Source: Phallus indusiatus | Lineage: Eukaryota; Basidiomycota; Agaricomycetes; Phallales; Phallaceae | Assembly: GCA_027605045.1 (NCBI GenBank) | Contig: JAQFWX010000053.1 | Coordinates: 126,609-190,608 of the forward strand | Direction: 5' to 3' | DNA: 64,000 bases | Shown: positions 34,863-47,700 of the stretch, one piece after another | Layout: each line of letters starts with the position of its first letter | Numbering within the stretch: the first letter of the stretch is position 1 | The notes under the pieces: model-generated | The model's input: the letters and a program-made list of their open reading frames with translations, nothing else | Told to the model about the DNA's origin: nothing | Databases searched by the model: none | Position numbers and translations under genes: made by a program

Positions 34863-35709
34863 GATAGGATGAGAATAAGACAATCCTTCCGGTACCGATA
34901 CCCTCTGATCTTCGCTCAGTGGTTTTAAATACGTTGATGATTATCAGTATATCGCTTGTCACCGGACCTGCACTGACATTCAGCTGAGATGAGGTGCATC
35001 AAAAAAGAACCTGCACACAGATCTTACCGCGTGCCCTCCAACGTCTTCAAAATGAAAGGATCAATCAAGGCGCTGGTCTGGGGATGGTTCCTTGTGGATT
35101 GTTAGATGCCACAGGCCCGACTAGCGCAGAGTTTTCACACGATCTAAATAAAACTTTAATCCATTTCAATGATCGATGTTCAATACTGTAAGTCAAGCAG
35201 ATTGTTCCTGTTCGACAATATCAGCCTGATTTTGCTCAGGCTGCGCCAGTGAGGTGAACGAAGCCTGTACGCATCCTGAGTTGAGTGTATAGAGGTAGGC
35301 ATCACCTCGTCGTCATTGTCAATTGTACTTCTTAACCATGTGGAATAGATCTGGAAGTTTTTAGGGTGCAAATTGATCTGCTTACGCAGAACTGGCTTGG
35401 CTCAATTGAGACGGACGACCAGCTGAGCTGGGGCCTCCCGTATACTGTTTCATGTGCCGTGACCACTTGCGGTTTACAACACTCAAGGAACAGCGCAAAC
35501 AAAATCAAATCCTATGACAAAAACAAAGGAGATACCACAATTTAAGTTATAGGGTACATTAAAAATAAAGAAACAAACCAGGCGGACAAGAAAAAAATTC
35601 TCCCGGAATTTAGCCTGATGGATTCAGCAAATATAAGACATGAAAGACTTTCTTTTTTATAGGGAAACAAGTATATATTATTGTAGACCTGAGCAATAAC
35701 ACGATTAGA
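34863..35709. other. No gene seen
   Basis: Upstream flank of DUF6533 copy 5 and 3' flank of the next gene. No feature is recognised. Confidence 0.45.
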
Positions 35710-36727
35710 TCACATCATTCGAAGAATCATTCCGAAGAAAGTGAACGCGATAGTTGCACCAATTGATCGGGCGTTGATTATCGCACCGTTGTTATTGGTG
35801 ACATTGGAAGGTGATAAGTTTGTAAAAGCGGGATTGAGTTGGCTTGTAATAGTTGCAATATTACTCGACAGTGAGGATGGGAGCGACAAGACGCCGGTGG
35901 CGGTGACAGAACTGTTTACTGCGGGCAATGTAGAGTTGACTCCACCGACAGCTGGCGAAGAGATCGGAGAAGTTGCGTTCACAATTAAGTTGGTCGGGGA
36001 ACCGACGGAACTAGGAGAGGATAAAGCGAGGAAAGACGAGGAAGTCGCAGTGACGATAACAACGGAAGGAGACGCAGCACCAGGAGTTGGCGAGGTTGGT
36101 GCATTTTGGCTCGAAGTTGGGTTAGATTTGGGTGCTGGCGTCGGGGACGGAGACACGGACGCAGGCGCTTTTGAAGGAGCAGGAGCAGGAAGCGGGGAAA
36201 ATTGGGACATAAAAGTGACAGTTGATTCAACCAATTGCCCGTTTTCGACAGCGGAGATAATGTCGACACAGGTTGCGAGTCCATTCGAGGGTATTTTGCA
36301 GTCTTCAACTTCCTCACCCTGTACGTTTGCATTATTGACATCCTCAATGTGCTTTATTTCCGTAGGTGAGATGAGAATGGTTTCTGTATAACAAATGTGA
36401 TGATCAGGTCATGCGTTTGTCTGAATTTTTGAGCAGATGTTGACTAACCGGTTACAGTTACGCCGCCTTGCGCTTGGTTTACTTGAATAATTTCGGTTGC
36501 TCCTTGCGTGCCAACTACGGAGATAACTTCTGTTATAACAATGACCCCGGCGCCCTGAGCCTGTGTGATAAGAGTGGTTTGAACGTTAGCGATTTGAGCA
36601 GCCACATCTATAGAATCATTATTATCGGCATGTTAAAACTGAATGCTCATATATTAAAATGTCAAGATATACACTTACAGCCAGCGGACAGCGTCATGAC
36701 AGCTAATACAGTTTTGAACGAACGCAT
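35710..36727 (-). CDS. Secreted Ser/Pro/Ala-rich protein with probable GPI anchor
   Basis: Three exons (36727-36679, 36607-36449, 36383-35710) give 293 residues. The signal peptide MRSFKTVLAVMTLSAGYVAA precedes a small domain of Val/Ile/Thr strands (IITEV-type repeats) and a region with two Cys (EDCKIPS...ATCVDII). A low-complexity PAPAPSKAPASVSPSPTPAP-type linker with many Ser/Thr follows, then several N-glycosylation motifs (NAT, NST, NSS, NVT), and a hydrophobic C-terminus (IGATIAFTFFGMIL) fitting a GPI signal. A cell-wall or surface protein is likely; no enzymatic domain. It is comparable in build, not in sequence, to the GPI protein at 15607-16453. Confidence 0.85.
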
Positions 36728-37866
36728 AATGACTTAACGACTTTGGAAAACTTTTATTTTGCAGTGAGAGATAATGAGCGGGCTGATAAAAGAGTGGTGT
36801 TGATGTGGAGGCACGAAGCAGAGAGAAGAGATAAAAGCTAAAGAAAAGCCAAGGCTTCCTTCTCCATCGTGTGTTGCGACCAGTTTTATAAAGTCATCGG
36901 ACAGAACACTCCGCTACCCTGCATTGTTCGAGATAATACGATCCGGGAGAAGCACTGAATAGTAGACTACCTGCTCTTCTTCCATCCGTTGGTGCACCCT
37001 TCACGAGCGTGCTTCAACATAGTTATTATCGGGATACATCGAAAAAGAGCGAATTTGACTATAGACGTACTGGTTTCCAGAAGACTGAACGGAGGTGCTG
37101 CTCGAATTTTTAAACTGGTCTTGATGCCGTGTGGAGTGGAAGAATTTTAGCAGCTATAAATAGGCTTTTTGTTACCGGTAAATACGGCGACGGGGAAGAT
37201 CGCCAAACTGTTATGAGTTATCATGTAAAACAATCCCGAGACACCTCGTTATACAGTTTCAAAAAACGACTTTCATCAGGATAATTGCGGGACTACTGAG
37301 ATTTGGAGGAATGGTGCGCGTTGGTGCATTGAGAAACAAAAACAACCACGGCGTGACTTTGTCACAAAATGACGCACGGCAACTCGGCCAAGGTTAAACT
37401 ACTTTCGCTGTGATCAGGGAAGGGAACAATCTCCGTTTCTCTGACGACGCGTATTCGGGAGCTGAAAGGGAATATACATAAGGTCTCATAAGGTTCAATG
37501 AATTGAGCCGCGTGATAAAGCAAAAATTGAAGAGGTTTAAGGCGATCCAACTTCGGCGTCGCGGGTATGTAGCCATATGCTCCATCTATACAATTTTTCG
37601 TTCAGGACATTTCTCAGTGCGGGTATGTATCTATTTATTTAATTAACGTTAGTAACCTCGTGTCAACGGTTGACGGGTAAGAAATAGATGGAGCGCTATC
37701 CTCACGAGGTGTGTTTGGACGATTCAAATGATGTGATTATAGCACGATTTCTTGATAAATCACATGTTACTATATGACTATGACACTCTAGAATTGACGA
37801 CAATTTTATTTTATATTGTTGAAAATACAAACACATCAGGCTTTGCACGAAAAAAAGAATGCTTCA
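36728..37866. other. No gene seen
   Basis: Promoter side of the preceding minus gene and the 3' flank of the zinc-cluster gene. Only short frames are present. Confidence 0.45.
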
Positions 37867-38820
37867 TTAATTTTCACCACTTTCATCTTCAACTGCGCTT
37901 GCCAAGAGCATGTCTAGTTTATTCTCCATCCGACTCAACTGACTCTCCAGCTTTGCGAAACGGTCCTCATGGATCTTCGTCAAGTATGAGATCTTGCCGA
38001 ACACACGTTGCAATCTCACTTGGTTCGAATCCGTCTCAAAACTCTCGTCGTTTGAGTTTGTGATAGCATATGCCTCACTATTGAATGAATCGAAAGACCC
38101 ATCAGGCGGAGTGCTTATTCCTCGTGCGCCAGGCTTAGGTTTTGGAGGGGGAACGAAGCTGCATTTTCTTCTTTTTTCTCTGCAGTTGGAGCATGCGGCG
38201 CCTTTATTGTTAGGTCGACATTCGATTTTCTGGATTAAACATCTTTCACAAGATGCCGTCGCTTGATTGTCGTCGTCATCGTCGTCCGAAATGTTGATAA
38301 ACGGCGGGGTGGAAGCAGATGACGGTGAGTCGGGAACTTGAGGCTGGGAGAGCCATGAAGTAGGCCGAAAATAGGAAAAAGAAGAATGGGGCGTACCATG
38401 GTTTCCCATAACGTTTGCGGTATAGCTTTTCGGGAATATGTACTTGTATTCGCTGTCTCCGAACCTGAGAGCCCACTGGGCAGTTGGATCTCGCGCGGGT
38501 CGACAGTTCGGTCGAAAGACACTGATTTGCGATTGGTAGGATGCGCATTCTCGAGCTGTCCAACGTCAGTGCCCAATTGATCGTCCGCGTCGCTGGTTAT
38601 CGTATCATCACATGCTCCCCTTGAGACATTCAGTGAAAAAAAAATTAAGATGACAGGATGAAACTTATTACATGTTCTCAAAGGACGTGCGCAGCTCGTT
38701 GATCTCCTCTTCGTCTGCTACGCTCGACGGGACAATGGTGTAACGGTCGAAGATTTTGTCTACAAGTTTCGAGAGCGTTTCGCGTTTACTACTAGCGTCG
38801 CCGGAACTGTGAGAAAACAT
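37867..38820 (-). CDS. Zn(2)-Cys(6) zinc-cluster protein
   Basis: Three exons (38820-38672, 38619-38397, 38343-37867) give 282 residues. After an acidic D-run the protein has CERCLIQKIEC...CSNCREKRRKC, that is C-x2-C-x6-C-x8-C-x2-C-x6-C, the binuclear zinc cluster of fungal transcription factors. A Pro/Lys patch (PPPKPKPGARG) follows, and the C-terminus (~60 residues; LTKIHEDRFAKLESQLSRM) looks like a coiled coil for dimerisation. The usual large regulatory middle-homology domain is absent, so the protein is unusually short. It is likely nuclear and DNA-binding, with unknown targets. The first exon begins at the ATG that keeps the frame with no upstream alternative. Confidence 0.8.
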
Positions 38821-39818
38821 GAGAAAGACAAAGAATGGTGAAGAGGCGTTGACACGGCTCGTTGGCCGTTATAACGTTGACGGAAAATTGAAACAAGCTC
38901 TTTTTTAAATCAAAACAGGACTATTTTGTTCATTTTCATAGATCAGTACAAAATTTTCTAATTATAGGCTAAAAAAAGCAAGAAACGCGAAAAAAAAATA
39001 TTCGTTAAGTTTGAAGCTTTTCATAAAAAGAAAATATGCGTCTGACTGATAGACTATAGTAAGATCTAAGATCAAAACAAGAGCGTTTCAGCGACTAGCA
39101 CAAATGAAACCCGCGATGACGCTCCAGTCAGCCGCTTTGAAGGCGTGTCCAAAAATCTTCCTTTAGCTCGATCGCAGCATGGCAGGTGGTCGTTTGTGGC
39201 CACAGCAGAGGCAGGTCGGTGGACAATGTTGGCGTCCTGCGTGCTGTTGGAGCGTTAATGACTCCGGGAATAAGCAGGAGACAAAATGAAATGCTTTAAA
39301 CGGGATATGAAACGCGGAGTGTTCAAATGTAATATGAGACAAAGAAAAAAAAAGATGCAGGCTGATCAGACAATTTACATAACAAGCAGGAAAAAAAGCG
39401 AATTAAAAAAAGTTGGAACTTACTTTCATTAACTAACGATTAGATAGGATAGATTTCCAGTTGCGATGAGATAGACTGCGTCATCAAATAAAGGTTGACG
39501 TGTCCGTATTTTACCTGGCTTTGCGTCATTATCAAGAGACATAAAACAATTGGGGGTGGTGGTCGTTGCCAGGTAGTATAGAAATATTTTAAGTAAGTCT
39601 CGACTGACACTTGTTGTAAGTATATGTTTAATATTTGATACTAATGAAAGCACGAGTAGAAAGAAGAGTATAACATCAAACAGAAAAAAATCTACGAAAC
39701 TTGACGTTCAAGTGCAATTTTCACGGAGCTGGCGGAGTCAAGGGCGGAGTCTTCCGGCGGGAGTATTTACAAGACTACGTAAAAGCGCCCATACGCTGAT
39801 TGTTTCGATCACACCAGC
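38821..39818. other. No gene seen
   Basis: Divergent interval between the zinc-cluster gene and the W/C-rich gene. It has several poly-A tracts and no coding signal I trust. Confidence 0.45.
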
Positions 39819-40558
39819 ATGCAGGGCAAGCGTGCACAACGTCCTCCGCCCCCGTATTCTAAGTTGCCACACGGAAACAACGGTCTCAACGTTAATCACG
39901 AATCTTATCAGACCAAAGTTCCCAATGAAGACTCTCCGCTACTTGATCGCGACAGCGAGACGAGATCTTTCAAGTTCATTCTGATCACTTGCGCGCTCGC
40001 GGTATCCTTCCTGTTCTATATGCAAAGTAAGTTCCACCAAGTTGTGAGAGAGCTTTCCTTGGGTTATTTACACAAAGAAAGTATCACATTTAAAAGAGCC
40101 AGATATAAAAGAGCCTCCACGAGTTACAAAGGAGCAGGAGATGAAAGAGCGAGATCACCAACGTCACGAAGCAGGGGTAGCATGGAACTCACCAGTAAAA
40201 GGGTCTTGTGTGCAATATGCTTCTCGTAATTACTCACAGTTCGTTTGTCCTCTGCTTTCTGTAACTATCGTATATTGGCTTACAGGTTCTCATTCGGCAA
40301 CGCTGCTCAACTACGTGGCGGATCAATATTGGCTCGAAGCTTGCGAGAGGACTCAAATGGTTATACGTGACAGGATAATGAACCCTCCTTTGAAATGTGA
40401 ACTGGCCGTAAGTCTGCCTTCGAGAAGGTTCTCGAAATTGATCTGGCTTTTCTTATTAGGATAACAAAGTCACTGGTTACTGGGACGTTGATGATGGGGG
40501 ATGTAGGCCATTTTTTTCAGCCAAAAGCGAAGTCCGTCGTTTTAATATTATTATTTGA
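39819..40558 (+). CDS. Type II membrane protein with W/C-rich domain, member 1
   Basis: Four exons (39819-40026, 40082-40225, 40286-40407, 40460-40558) give 190 residues. The cytosolic N-terminus is Pro-rich (RPPPPYSKLP, DSPLLDRD); one hydrophobic segment (FILITCALAVSFLFYM) follows, then a lumenal or extracellular domain. That domain has the order KERDHQRHEAG, W, GSCVQY, LLNY..D.YWLEACERT, PPLKCEL, GYWDVDDGGC. I recall this repeated (W..AC..TP...P..C....G.W.V....C) pattern from many uncharacterised Agaricomycete proteins. Four Cys could form two disulfides. Two related copies follow immediately, so it belongs to a local family. Function is unknown. Confidence 0.75.
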
Positions 40559-40740
40559 CGAGTATCGTAATAATATATATATCATATAGGAATGCGCTGG
40601 TGGGTCTCCAGAGTCCATTCAAACTGATCTCACTTCAATTCACAATCACCCCTAGGATCCGACAAGGTAGCTTGAACTACTCTTTCCGAAAGAAAATCCA
40701 CATTTACCAGCTGCGAATTTAGCTTATCTCCGCGCAGCTA

Positions 40741-41380
40741 ATGTACACTGAAGATAATACACATTGGGAAGACGTATGCATGACAACCCCATTTCAATTG
40801 GGTATGAAGACATATCTGCCTATATCCTGCCACAACAAAGTATGCACGTATGTAGGCTGTGCACATGGTCACTAATATTTCCCTAGGACGTAGACGGCAT
40901 TTGGGGATTATTACGAGTAAGCAGAGATGCGGAATGCATGAGAGATGAACGAATTCGGCATCGTCACGAAATTGGGGTATTTTGGAACACACCCCAATTT
41001 GAGTCATGTTTATGGTCTGGCGTTGGTGAGTTATACACCCATCAACCAAAATATACTTTCAGGTTCAGTCTTCCTCATTATTCAGGCAAATACTCCACCG
41101 TTTTGCTCAACTATCCTCTCGACGGATATTGGAAGGAAGCTTGCGAAACGACCGAGCTCCTCTTCAACGGACAAAAGCTGATGCCTCCTGATCTATGCGA
41201 AAAATATGTAATTTTTAATCGCAAATGTGAACTCGACAAGTGCTGACGACTAATGACTAGTGGCAAGATGATTACAAACGTCGAATTGTAGTCGGACATT
41301 GGACAGTAAGTAATGTCACTGAATGCACGCCTTTTTGGGGCGATATTTCCAGAGACGTACGTATACTTTATACCTTGTGA
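40741..41380 (+). CDS. W/C-rich family, member 2 (one and a half domains, N-terminus unclear)
   Basis: Exons 40741-40839, 40887-41025, 41086-41207, 41261-41380 join in phase (159 residues). It opens with the second half of one domain (HWEDVCMTTP, LPISCHNK, GIWGLLRVSRDAEC) and continues without a stop into a full second domain (RIRHRHEIGVFWNTP, SCLW, LLNYPLDGYWKEACETT, PPDLCEKY, VVGHWTVSNVTEC). The 122-base third exon is the same length as in member 1. The first half of the leading domain and any membrane anchor are missing or diverged upstream, so the start is uncertain and the gene may be a fusion relic. Confidence 0.5.
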
Positions 41381-41555
41381 TTTACATGTCACGTGCTCAT
41401 CATCATCATCATTGCAGCATTGCGTCGGTCAGTACATTTTCTCTTTTCTTCTGATGTAGATCTCATCTGTGTCCTTCAGGAACCAATAAACGGGTAAGTT
41501 GTAACATCGTGACTATCAACCTTGAACCATCGAGGCTTAACGCACTCTATATTAG

Positions 41556-41813
41556 ATGGTGTCGTCCCGCCTTTGGAACATTAAGGATACCAAGTTGTGG
41601 GATATAATGTGTAAAACCACCCCTCTTACATTACAAGGTGTGCCTCAGGTTCCTTTGTCCTGTGAAAATAAGGTATGTACACAGGTGTCGTTTTCTTCTC
41701 CTTTGACTTTGCTATCATAGGGATGGTTTGGAATGTGGGGTCACTGGGAGATATACGACGACTCTTGCAATATGCTATATGATGAGCACAATACTGTTGT
41801 GATTTCACAATGA
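41556..41813 (+). pseudogene. W/C-rich family, member 3, C-terminal part only
   Basis: Two exons (41556-41672, 41721-41813) encode the family's second half: LWDIMCKTTPL, VPLSCENK, GMWGHWEIYDDSC, with a TGA at 41811. The first half cannot be recognised between 41400 and 41555, where a short CAT repeat occurs. It is probably a truncated copy. Confidence 0.5.
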
Positions 41814-42319
41814 CATTTGCAGTGTTAAATGCCATTGTGAAATTATGTTCTCAATAACTTCTCATTTGATCTTGTCTTGTTTCTGTAAATGAAGATTAAC
41901 GTCCACTGAATGTACACTAACCCAATATTCACTCTTTCTTCTTCGCGGATGACTACTACATCTTTGACTGACGAGATGAGACCGCCCCCTACTGAAGACT
42001 TCTCATGGTGTTTTTCCAGCTCAACTAGAGATGGCTTAAAAAGAAATATGAAACTTGTTTTCTCGTCTTTCGCCTCAATTGCAAGCGTTTATCAACTTGT
42101 TACTTTTTACAAACTGCTACATAGCCAATTGCTAGTGAGCGGAGATCGGGACAAATTAATGCTGGGTTATTCGTCGGTGATATATACGCGTGTGTGTGTG
42201 AATCAGTTGAGTCCCAGAGGGCATAGCCTTATGCGTAGGGACTTTTACTCGATGGTATCGTCGCGTCGCGTCATTACATAAAAGAGTGGGTCGCTGTTCA
42301 GGGGCGTAGTGCCACATTC

Positions 42320-42640
42320 TCATAGGCGTGTTTTATCGATCGTCGCCGCTCCTCTCCCTTTCCTTCTCCCCCTTTGCCCCTCTGGCTCGTCCAACTTCTC
42401 GTGCACTTGAAGAAATCGGCCTGTTCTATTGATGTACTCGAATAGTACTTTCGACGCCGTTGGATCTTTCAATAGTTGGTGCTTCGGAACGTCGTGCCGC
42501 TTGAAGTGCTGTTGGATCTTGACGCGATACGTGTCGTAACGTGGGTTGATGCACAGAAAGTCGCCGGTGATATAAATAACGACTACATTTACAGCTCCCA
42601 GTCGGCGTATTAACCTGGACTCGGTAGCTCCAGTTACCAT
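42320..42640 (-). CDS. Hypothetical 106-residue ORF
   Basis: A single open frame with ATG at 42640. The C-terminal half (FKRHDVPKHQLLKDPTASK, FEYINRTGRF) is reminiscent of the tail of fungal retroelement-encoded proteins, and the last part is Glu/Gly/Arg-rich. No other retroelement part is seen nearby, so it may be a fragment or chance. Confidence 0.25.
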   Translation of the reverse strand: MVTGATESRLIRRLGAVNVVVIYITGDFLCINPRYDTYRVKIQQHFKRHDVPKHQLLKDPTASKVLFEYINRTGRFLQVHEKLDEPEGQRGRRKGRGAATIDKTRL

Positions 42641-43343
42641 GAAAAAGAAGCATGATGCCTTCCTCCGATGGAAAACACTAAATTAAAGGGTTGATATCGC
42701 GGCGCAGAAGCACTCGTACCTTAAGCTTACTGAGACTTCGGCTCGCTAACATATGTCGACTTGCCTTCTTTCTTGACGATGTATGATATATCAGTCAGAA
42801 TGCAATGCTGTCTGGTGGACTGCTCTTCTTGAGTTCATTTACCTCATCTCCTGTTTTCTGCTGCTGAAACTTCCACAATAGATATTTCGGTTTGTCGTTT
42901 AAAGTTTATGGATAGCGGTGAGTAATGCAGTGAGCGAACTATCTCTTCCCTTCATTAATGCGTAATATTAAGGAAAAGCCTTACCATGGGTCCGTCTTGA
43001 AGTTTAAAGTTTCGACAGGTCACTTATGGTAGATGCATCAACTGAGGTCTTTCACTGCGCTTCCTGTGATATTTGTAATGTAAGCTGTCACCTTGGGTAT
43101 GTGAACTCAGTGTCTGAAAATGACACCTCTGGCTGAAGACCGCTGTGGTTTCAAGGTCACAATGTCCTATTGTTGTTCGCTGTGGTCAGTAAATTGCACG
43201 ACCCTGACCCTGGCGTTGATAAATTCTTCGCTATCTCAGTGCTCGTCTGAGATATAATTTATCTCAGACTAAACCCGACATTTATAAATCACGGCAGTGG
43301 TTCTTTCTCCTTTGCCTGACGAGCCTCGACCACCCCTGCTGTC

Positions 43344-44752
43344 ATGAATCATACAATATTAAATGGACAATTGCTTCCGATCCCATCGGCCACTATTCCA
43401 ACGTTGACCAACCGCCTTCATACTGCGAATTACAATGCAGGTATTTATCAAAAGTACTTCTGAGTCCCAGAAATAAGCTCATAGTTTTGAAGCTGCTTCC
43501 TCTGCTCTTCTGCTTTATGACTTGCTGTTGATGTTGGATAGTGAGGTATTGTGCATTTTGTATCTGTATCATATCACTGCTGTAGTTTTATAGGTCGAAT
43601 ATATTTGGAAGTAAGCCTGCCTTATTCTTGATCATTGTCCTGACTTTATAACGATGACGTCAGATCCGGATTTTCTTTGGTAGTAGTGCTGTTTATAACT
43701 ACACGTTTCTTTGCTGTGGGAACGCAGATGTACGTTTTGAAATCACAACTCGTCGAGGTCATTACTTGCAATGATAACCATATACAGACTATTACTATTG
43801 AACAATTTTGGAACAATTATCGTCTCGGAGACTTATTGCAAAGGCAATCGCTCGATTCAAGAGATTTTGACGTTGGTTATGTTTGCATGCGTGGACGTAT
43901 TATTGATACTCCGAGGTAAGTCTACAACTTGCCGCTAATTGAACGATGTTATATTGAGAACATTTATTAGTCTATGCCTGGTACGGTAGAAATAAACTAA
44001 TACTTCGATTGCTTTGCGCCTTAGAGTTCATCATATTTGTGACTGTTTTTTCTTTGAGCATAGTAGCTCATTTTGTGTTTCGCCAAATCCCCAATCCTGT
44101 TCCTCGCGAATGGCGCGTTGGTGTTTGCATTCCCTTGAATTATCCCACTCTTTCATCAGACATTTGGTAGGCTATTATCTTCATTTCCCGGATATACGAG
44201 GAATTGATGATATATTTCTAGGCTTTTTATTTTTTTCATACAAGGAATTGTTCTTTTTTTGGCTGTAGGACGACATGCCTATCTTAGATGGAAGGGTCCC
44301 AAACTGCTCAATGCCACATCCAACCTATATTACACGTTCATACGGGACGGCGTTTGGACCTTCTTTGCTTTATTCGGTATGCCGAAAAAGATTATTTTAG
44401 ATCCCGTTTTGTTGACAACACTCCGCAGTGAATATTATGCTTTGTGTTATTGGCGATAACTTGAAACTTGTGATAGGACAAATTGCTGCTCAGTAGGAGC
44501 TTTTGTTTTTCAATTAGACGAAAAAGCTTACATTTACTATAGATGGTGCCCCGTAGTCATTGGGATCTGTGTAAGATTACTTGTCCTCTTTCTTTACATT
44601 ACCGTCACCTAGTATACCAGACATCCCGCCTAATTATCAATCTACGAGCGACGGTCAAAACCAGCGTTTCAATGGACCTTTCCCGGAATGCTTCCTCTAA
44701 CCAACATTTTCCACTCCAAACTTCATCTTCCCAGAGTTCTTTCGAGGAATGA
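43344..44752 (+). CDS. DUF6533-like seven-helix membrane protein, copy 6 (plus strand)
   Basis: Exons 43344-43440, 43493-43545, 43594-43610 (17 bases), 43664-43729, 43788-43915, 44025-44166, 44222-44376, one starting at 44429, and further exons to the TGA at 44752. Blocks are AAASSALLLYDLLLMLDSE, VEYIWK, VVVLFITTRFFAVGTQ, SETYCKGN, LVMFACVDVLLILR, a helix in IIFVTVFSLSIVAHFV, FIRDGVWTFFALF, and near the end SRLIINLR, all in DUF6533 order. The junction between the 44429 exon and YYRWCPVVIGIC is not resolved. It is much more diverged from the minus copies than they are from each other, and lies outside the array. Function is unknown. Confidence 0.7.
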
Positions 44753-47700
44753 TATAGCTTTCAATGGAATTATTATTCATAGCGGGTGTTTTGTATGTAT
44801 GTGTAGTAACGCAAACGAGTTCAAAAAGTGAATTTTGCGGCGACACAACTCTTGGCTTTTCATCTTTTCACTAAATATACGCTGGTTCTGGGTTTACAAA
44901 ATTGCGGTTCAATTCCGCCTTGTAAGCTGTTAAACAACTATCATCATGCATTTTATATATTGTGATCACCAAACTGCTCCTCTCTGTGGGATTAACTGCA
45001 AGACCACCGAAGATCTGAATACGTGGCTCCATGTAGCCCACTAATATCACATGTTAGGAGGGGGAAACAATGAATTCAAAATCATTGAAAATATAGGCAA
45101 CAAAAGGCAAGAACACTTACGAGATTGAAAATTGCGGCAATATAAAAGTATTGTTTCCGCTGAGCTAACCAAGTCCGACCCAATTGATTGTACGAATGAG
45201 GAATTGCACCACGACTCGGTACTGGCGCAGGAATCATCTTCGTAACGCCATCAACACTAATCACAGCCCTGACAAATCTATCCACTTTCGGGACATGTTT
45301 AAGGCCACTCTCAAACTTCACCAGCTTCACCCCTCGTGTGTTGGACCATGCCGTTTGACCAAAATGACGCGTTCCGATTTGATAAATATAATATGGTGTT
45401 TAGTGTTTGAGACGAGCCGAACGAATGATTGATCCGACAGACCTTGAAGAAACAGGAAGCATATTAGCCAGCATCTTGTTTTCGTCAAACAACTGCAAAT
45501 GCACGACAACGCGACTGGCGACCAACGTTCAAACTTCAAACCACGTGTTCGGAATCAACGCGGATTAGGTAAGTCAGTCGGCGTCCTACGGGATTAGAGT
45601 CGGAGTGTGAATAAATTATGCCGAGCCCTGTCGGCAACACCTCTGAATCTAATACCTGGAGATACCTGAATCCATGTCACTCTCTATCGAGCTCTACTAT
45701 GTATGTAGACGGTACTAAGCCATAAGTTATTGACGACGCATTATAGTTTTGAGCTCGGGATCGAGCCGCCTTCGCGATTGAGGTGGCATGGAGCCTTGAT
45801 GGAGCCTCAAAAGTCCATACGCGTGCTCCTGGGAACACTGCCTTCTTATTTTTTTTTCTTTGATCACGGTCAGTAATGCCTCCCAAGCTGGAGGGTGTAC
45901 AACCCACATCTTGGGTTTATCGGTGTTTACATTTGTGATTCTTTGAATGTGAGAAGATGAACTGCGATTAATATCAAACGGGATTATTGCAAATTCAGCT
46001 TCAAGTGAATGGGCTTCATCTTTGGAACATTAACGAATATCTAATCTTCCACATGAACAATGCACAGTATGTGGACGATCCCTGTTCGACCTTCAACCAT
46101 TTGATCACATTCCTTTTTAGTCAACGTCCAAAATAGAATTCTCTGCCAAACATGGGGTAATGGAATTCTGCTTCGAATAGCGAAGAGTCTTCAGCTCTTT
46201 CATTTCCGACTATTCTTTATTGACCACGGACACGTAATACTTAATTATAGGGAATTGTTCAGGCGACGTTTCCCTTCAAAATTCTAAAAAATGCGGAAAG
46301 TAGATATAGCTCCGTGATAAGGAACTATCCAAAGATCATTTCACCGACACTTTTACTAGGAATGGAGGAAATTGCGAATTTACTGGATGCTTGGTTTTGT
46401 CAGTAGCACGACGTGAGTCACCGCAGCATATGAGTTCGCCCCAGGTGCAGACTTTGCGTCAAAACTCAGCCGGTGTTGATGCTGGTTTATGCACATGGGC
46501 AAAGGGTAGGGCTTGCTACGGTACTAAGGGGCAACGCGCTGTGGTATAGATGAAGAAATGAAGTCACTGACTATAGACTTCACAGGCGAATTAGTTTACG
46601 CTTTGGTTATTAAATTGATATGTGGGTTGTGTGGCTGAGAAGCGTCGGTCGCGATCTACAAATTCGTTATGGCCCATGGGCACCTGAAGCATGTACATAC
46701 ACTGTAATACTATTACTCACTCGCCACAACGAACGACACGAGAATATCAGCCAGGCTGCCCAACGGTTGTACCGTAATTATATATGTAAGTTATCCTCCT
46801 CTCAGGCGAGAACGTAGTACCGCGAAGAAAAGAACTAATAAAATCAAATAATAGCTAAAAGGGTAATGCCGTATCCCGCCGTATTAATCAACATGAGTAA
46901 ACGGCCCGTCAAAACAGTTCCAACCCGGCATAAGATGAATGAAAACCTCAGCCGTAACTAGCACTTTTACGCTGCATGTTAGTTTGGATAGAAAGAACTG
47001 TGACATATACGTGCACTAATTCACAAAGCGGTAACGGTAATGAAACTTGCCGCTTGAGGTTTATGGCCTTATCGCTCGGAAAGTAATCACATGCCAACGT
47101 CCGGTCGCACACAATTGGAGGTAAATTTTGGCTATGTATTCACAAATTAAGACGATTTCAGTCATGCGCAAATTAATACATAAATAGTGGCTGGTTCGAT
47201 AAATTACATTCCATTGGAACTCCTTAGTTGGTATACAGATATCTTCCCAACTGCGGAGATATTTCCATGCATTCTTTACCAAAAAGCAATGACGGCGATT
47301 CTCAACTCCCGAGCTTTGTAGTAGAATGATCGGGTAAACGGTTGTTAAAAATCCCTATTGTACGAGTTTTTTTTTGCATTGGACTTTTCTGACGAAGCTT
47401 TGCCAAGTGCTATCCTGACACGGTGGATCAAGGGTGCAATCTATAATTGGATGAGTTGTCAAAACTGCTCACGTGCCATCTAGTGATGACGTCATAGGGT
47501 AACTCTCACTACCTTCACTGTCTCAATTGCTCCACTCCCGGTATCTCCTAAAAAACACCATGTCATAGTATGCACGGCACAAAAAAGCGCATCACCAGCA
47601 AACGCGAAAGAACGAGTGAAACTAAATTGGATGCCATATTGCACCTAGTTGTGAGCACACACCCCGTTGATTCCATTTTCAAAATCCAATTTTATACAAT

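Noticed and set aside
35741..36391. Plus-strand frame of 216 codons
   Set aside because: It is antisense to the last exon of the Ser/Pro-rich secreted gene; the low-complexity codons keep the opposite strand open.
41400..41416. CAT repeat as a CRISPR-like or regulatory array
   Set aside because: It is a simple trinucleotide run inside an intron-like stretch; no spacer structure anywhere in the window resembles CRISPR.
45082..45909. Minus-strand frames that look faintly coding
   Set aside because: They need several frame changes and match no family I recognise, so I left them out of the gene list.
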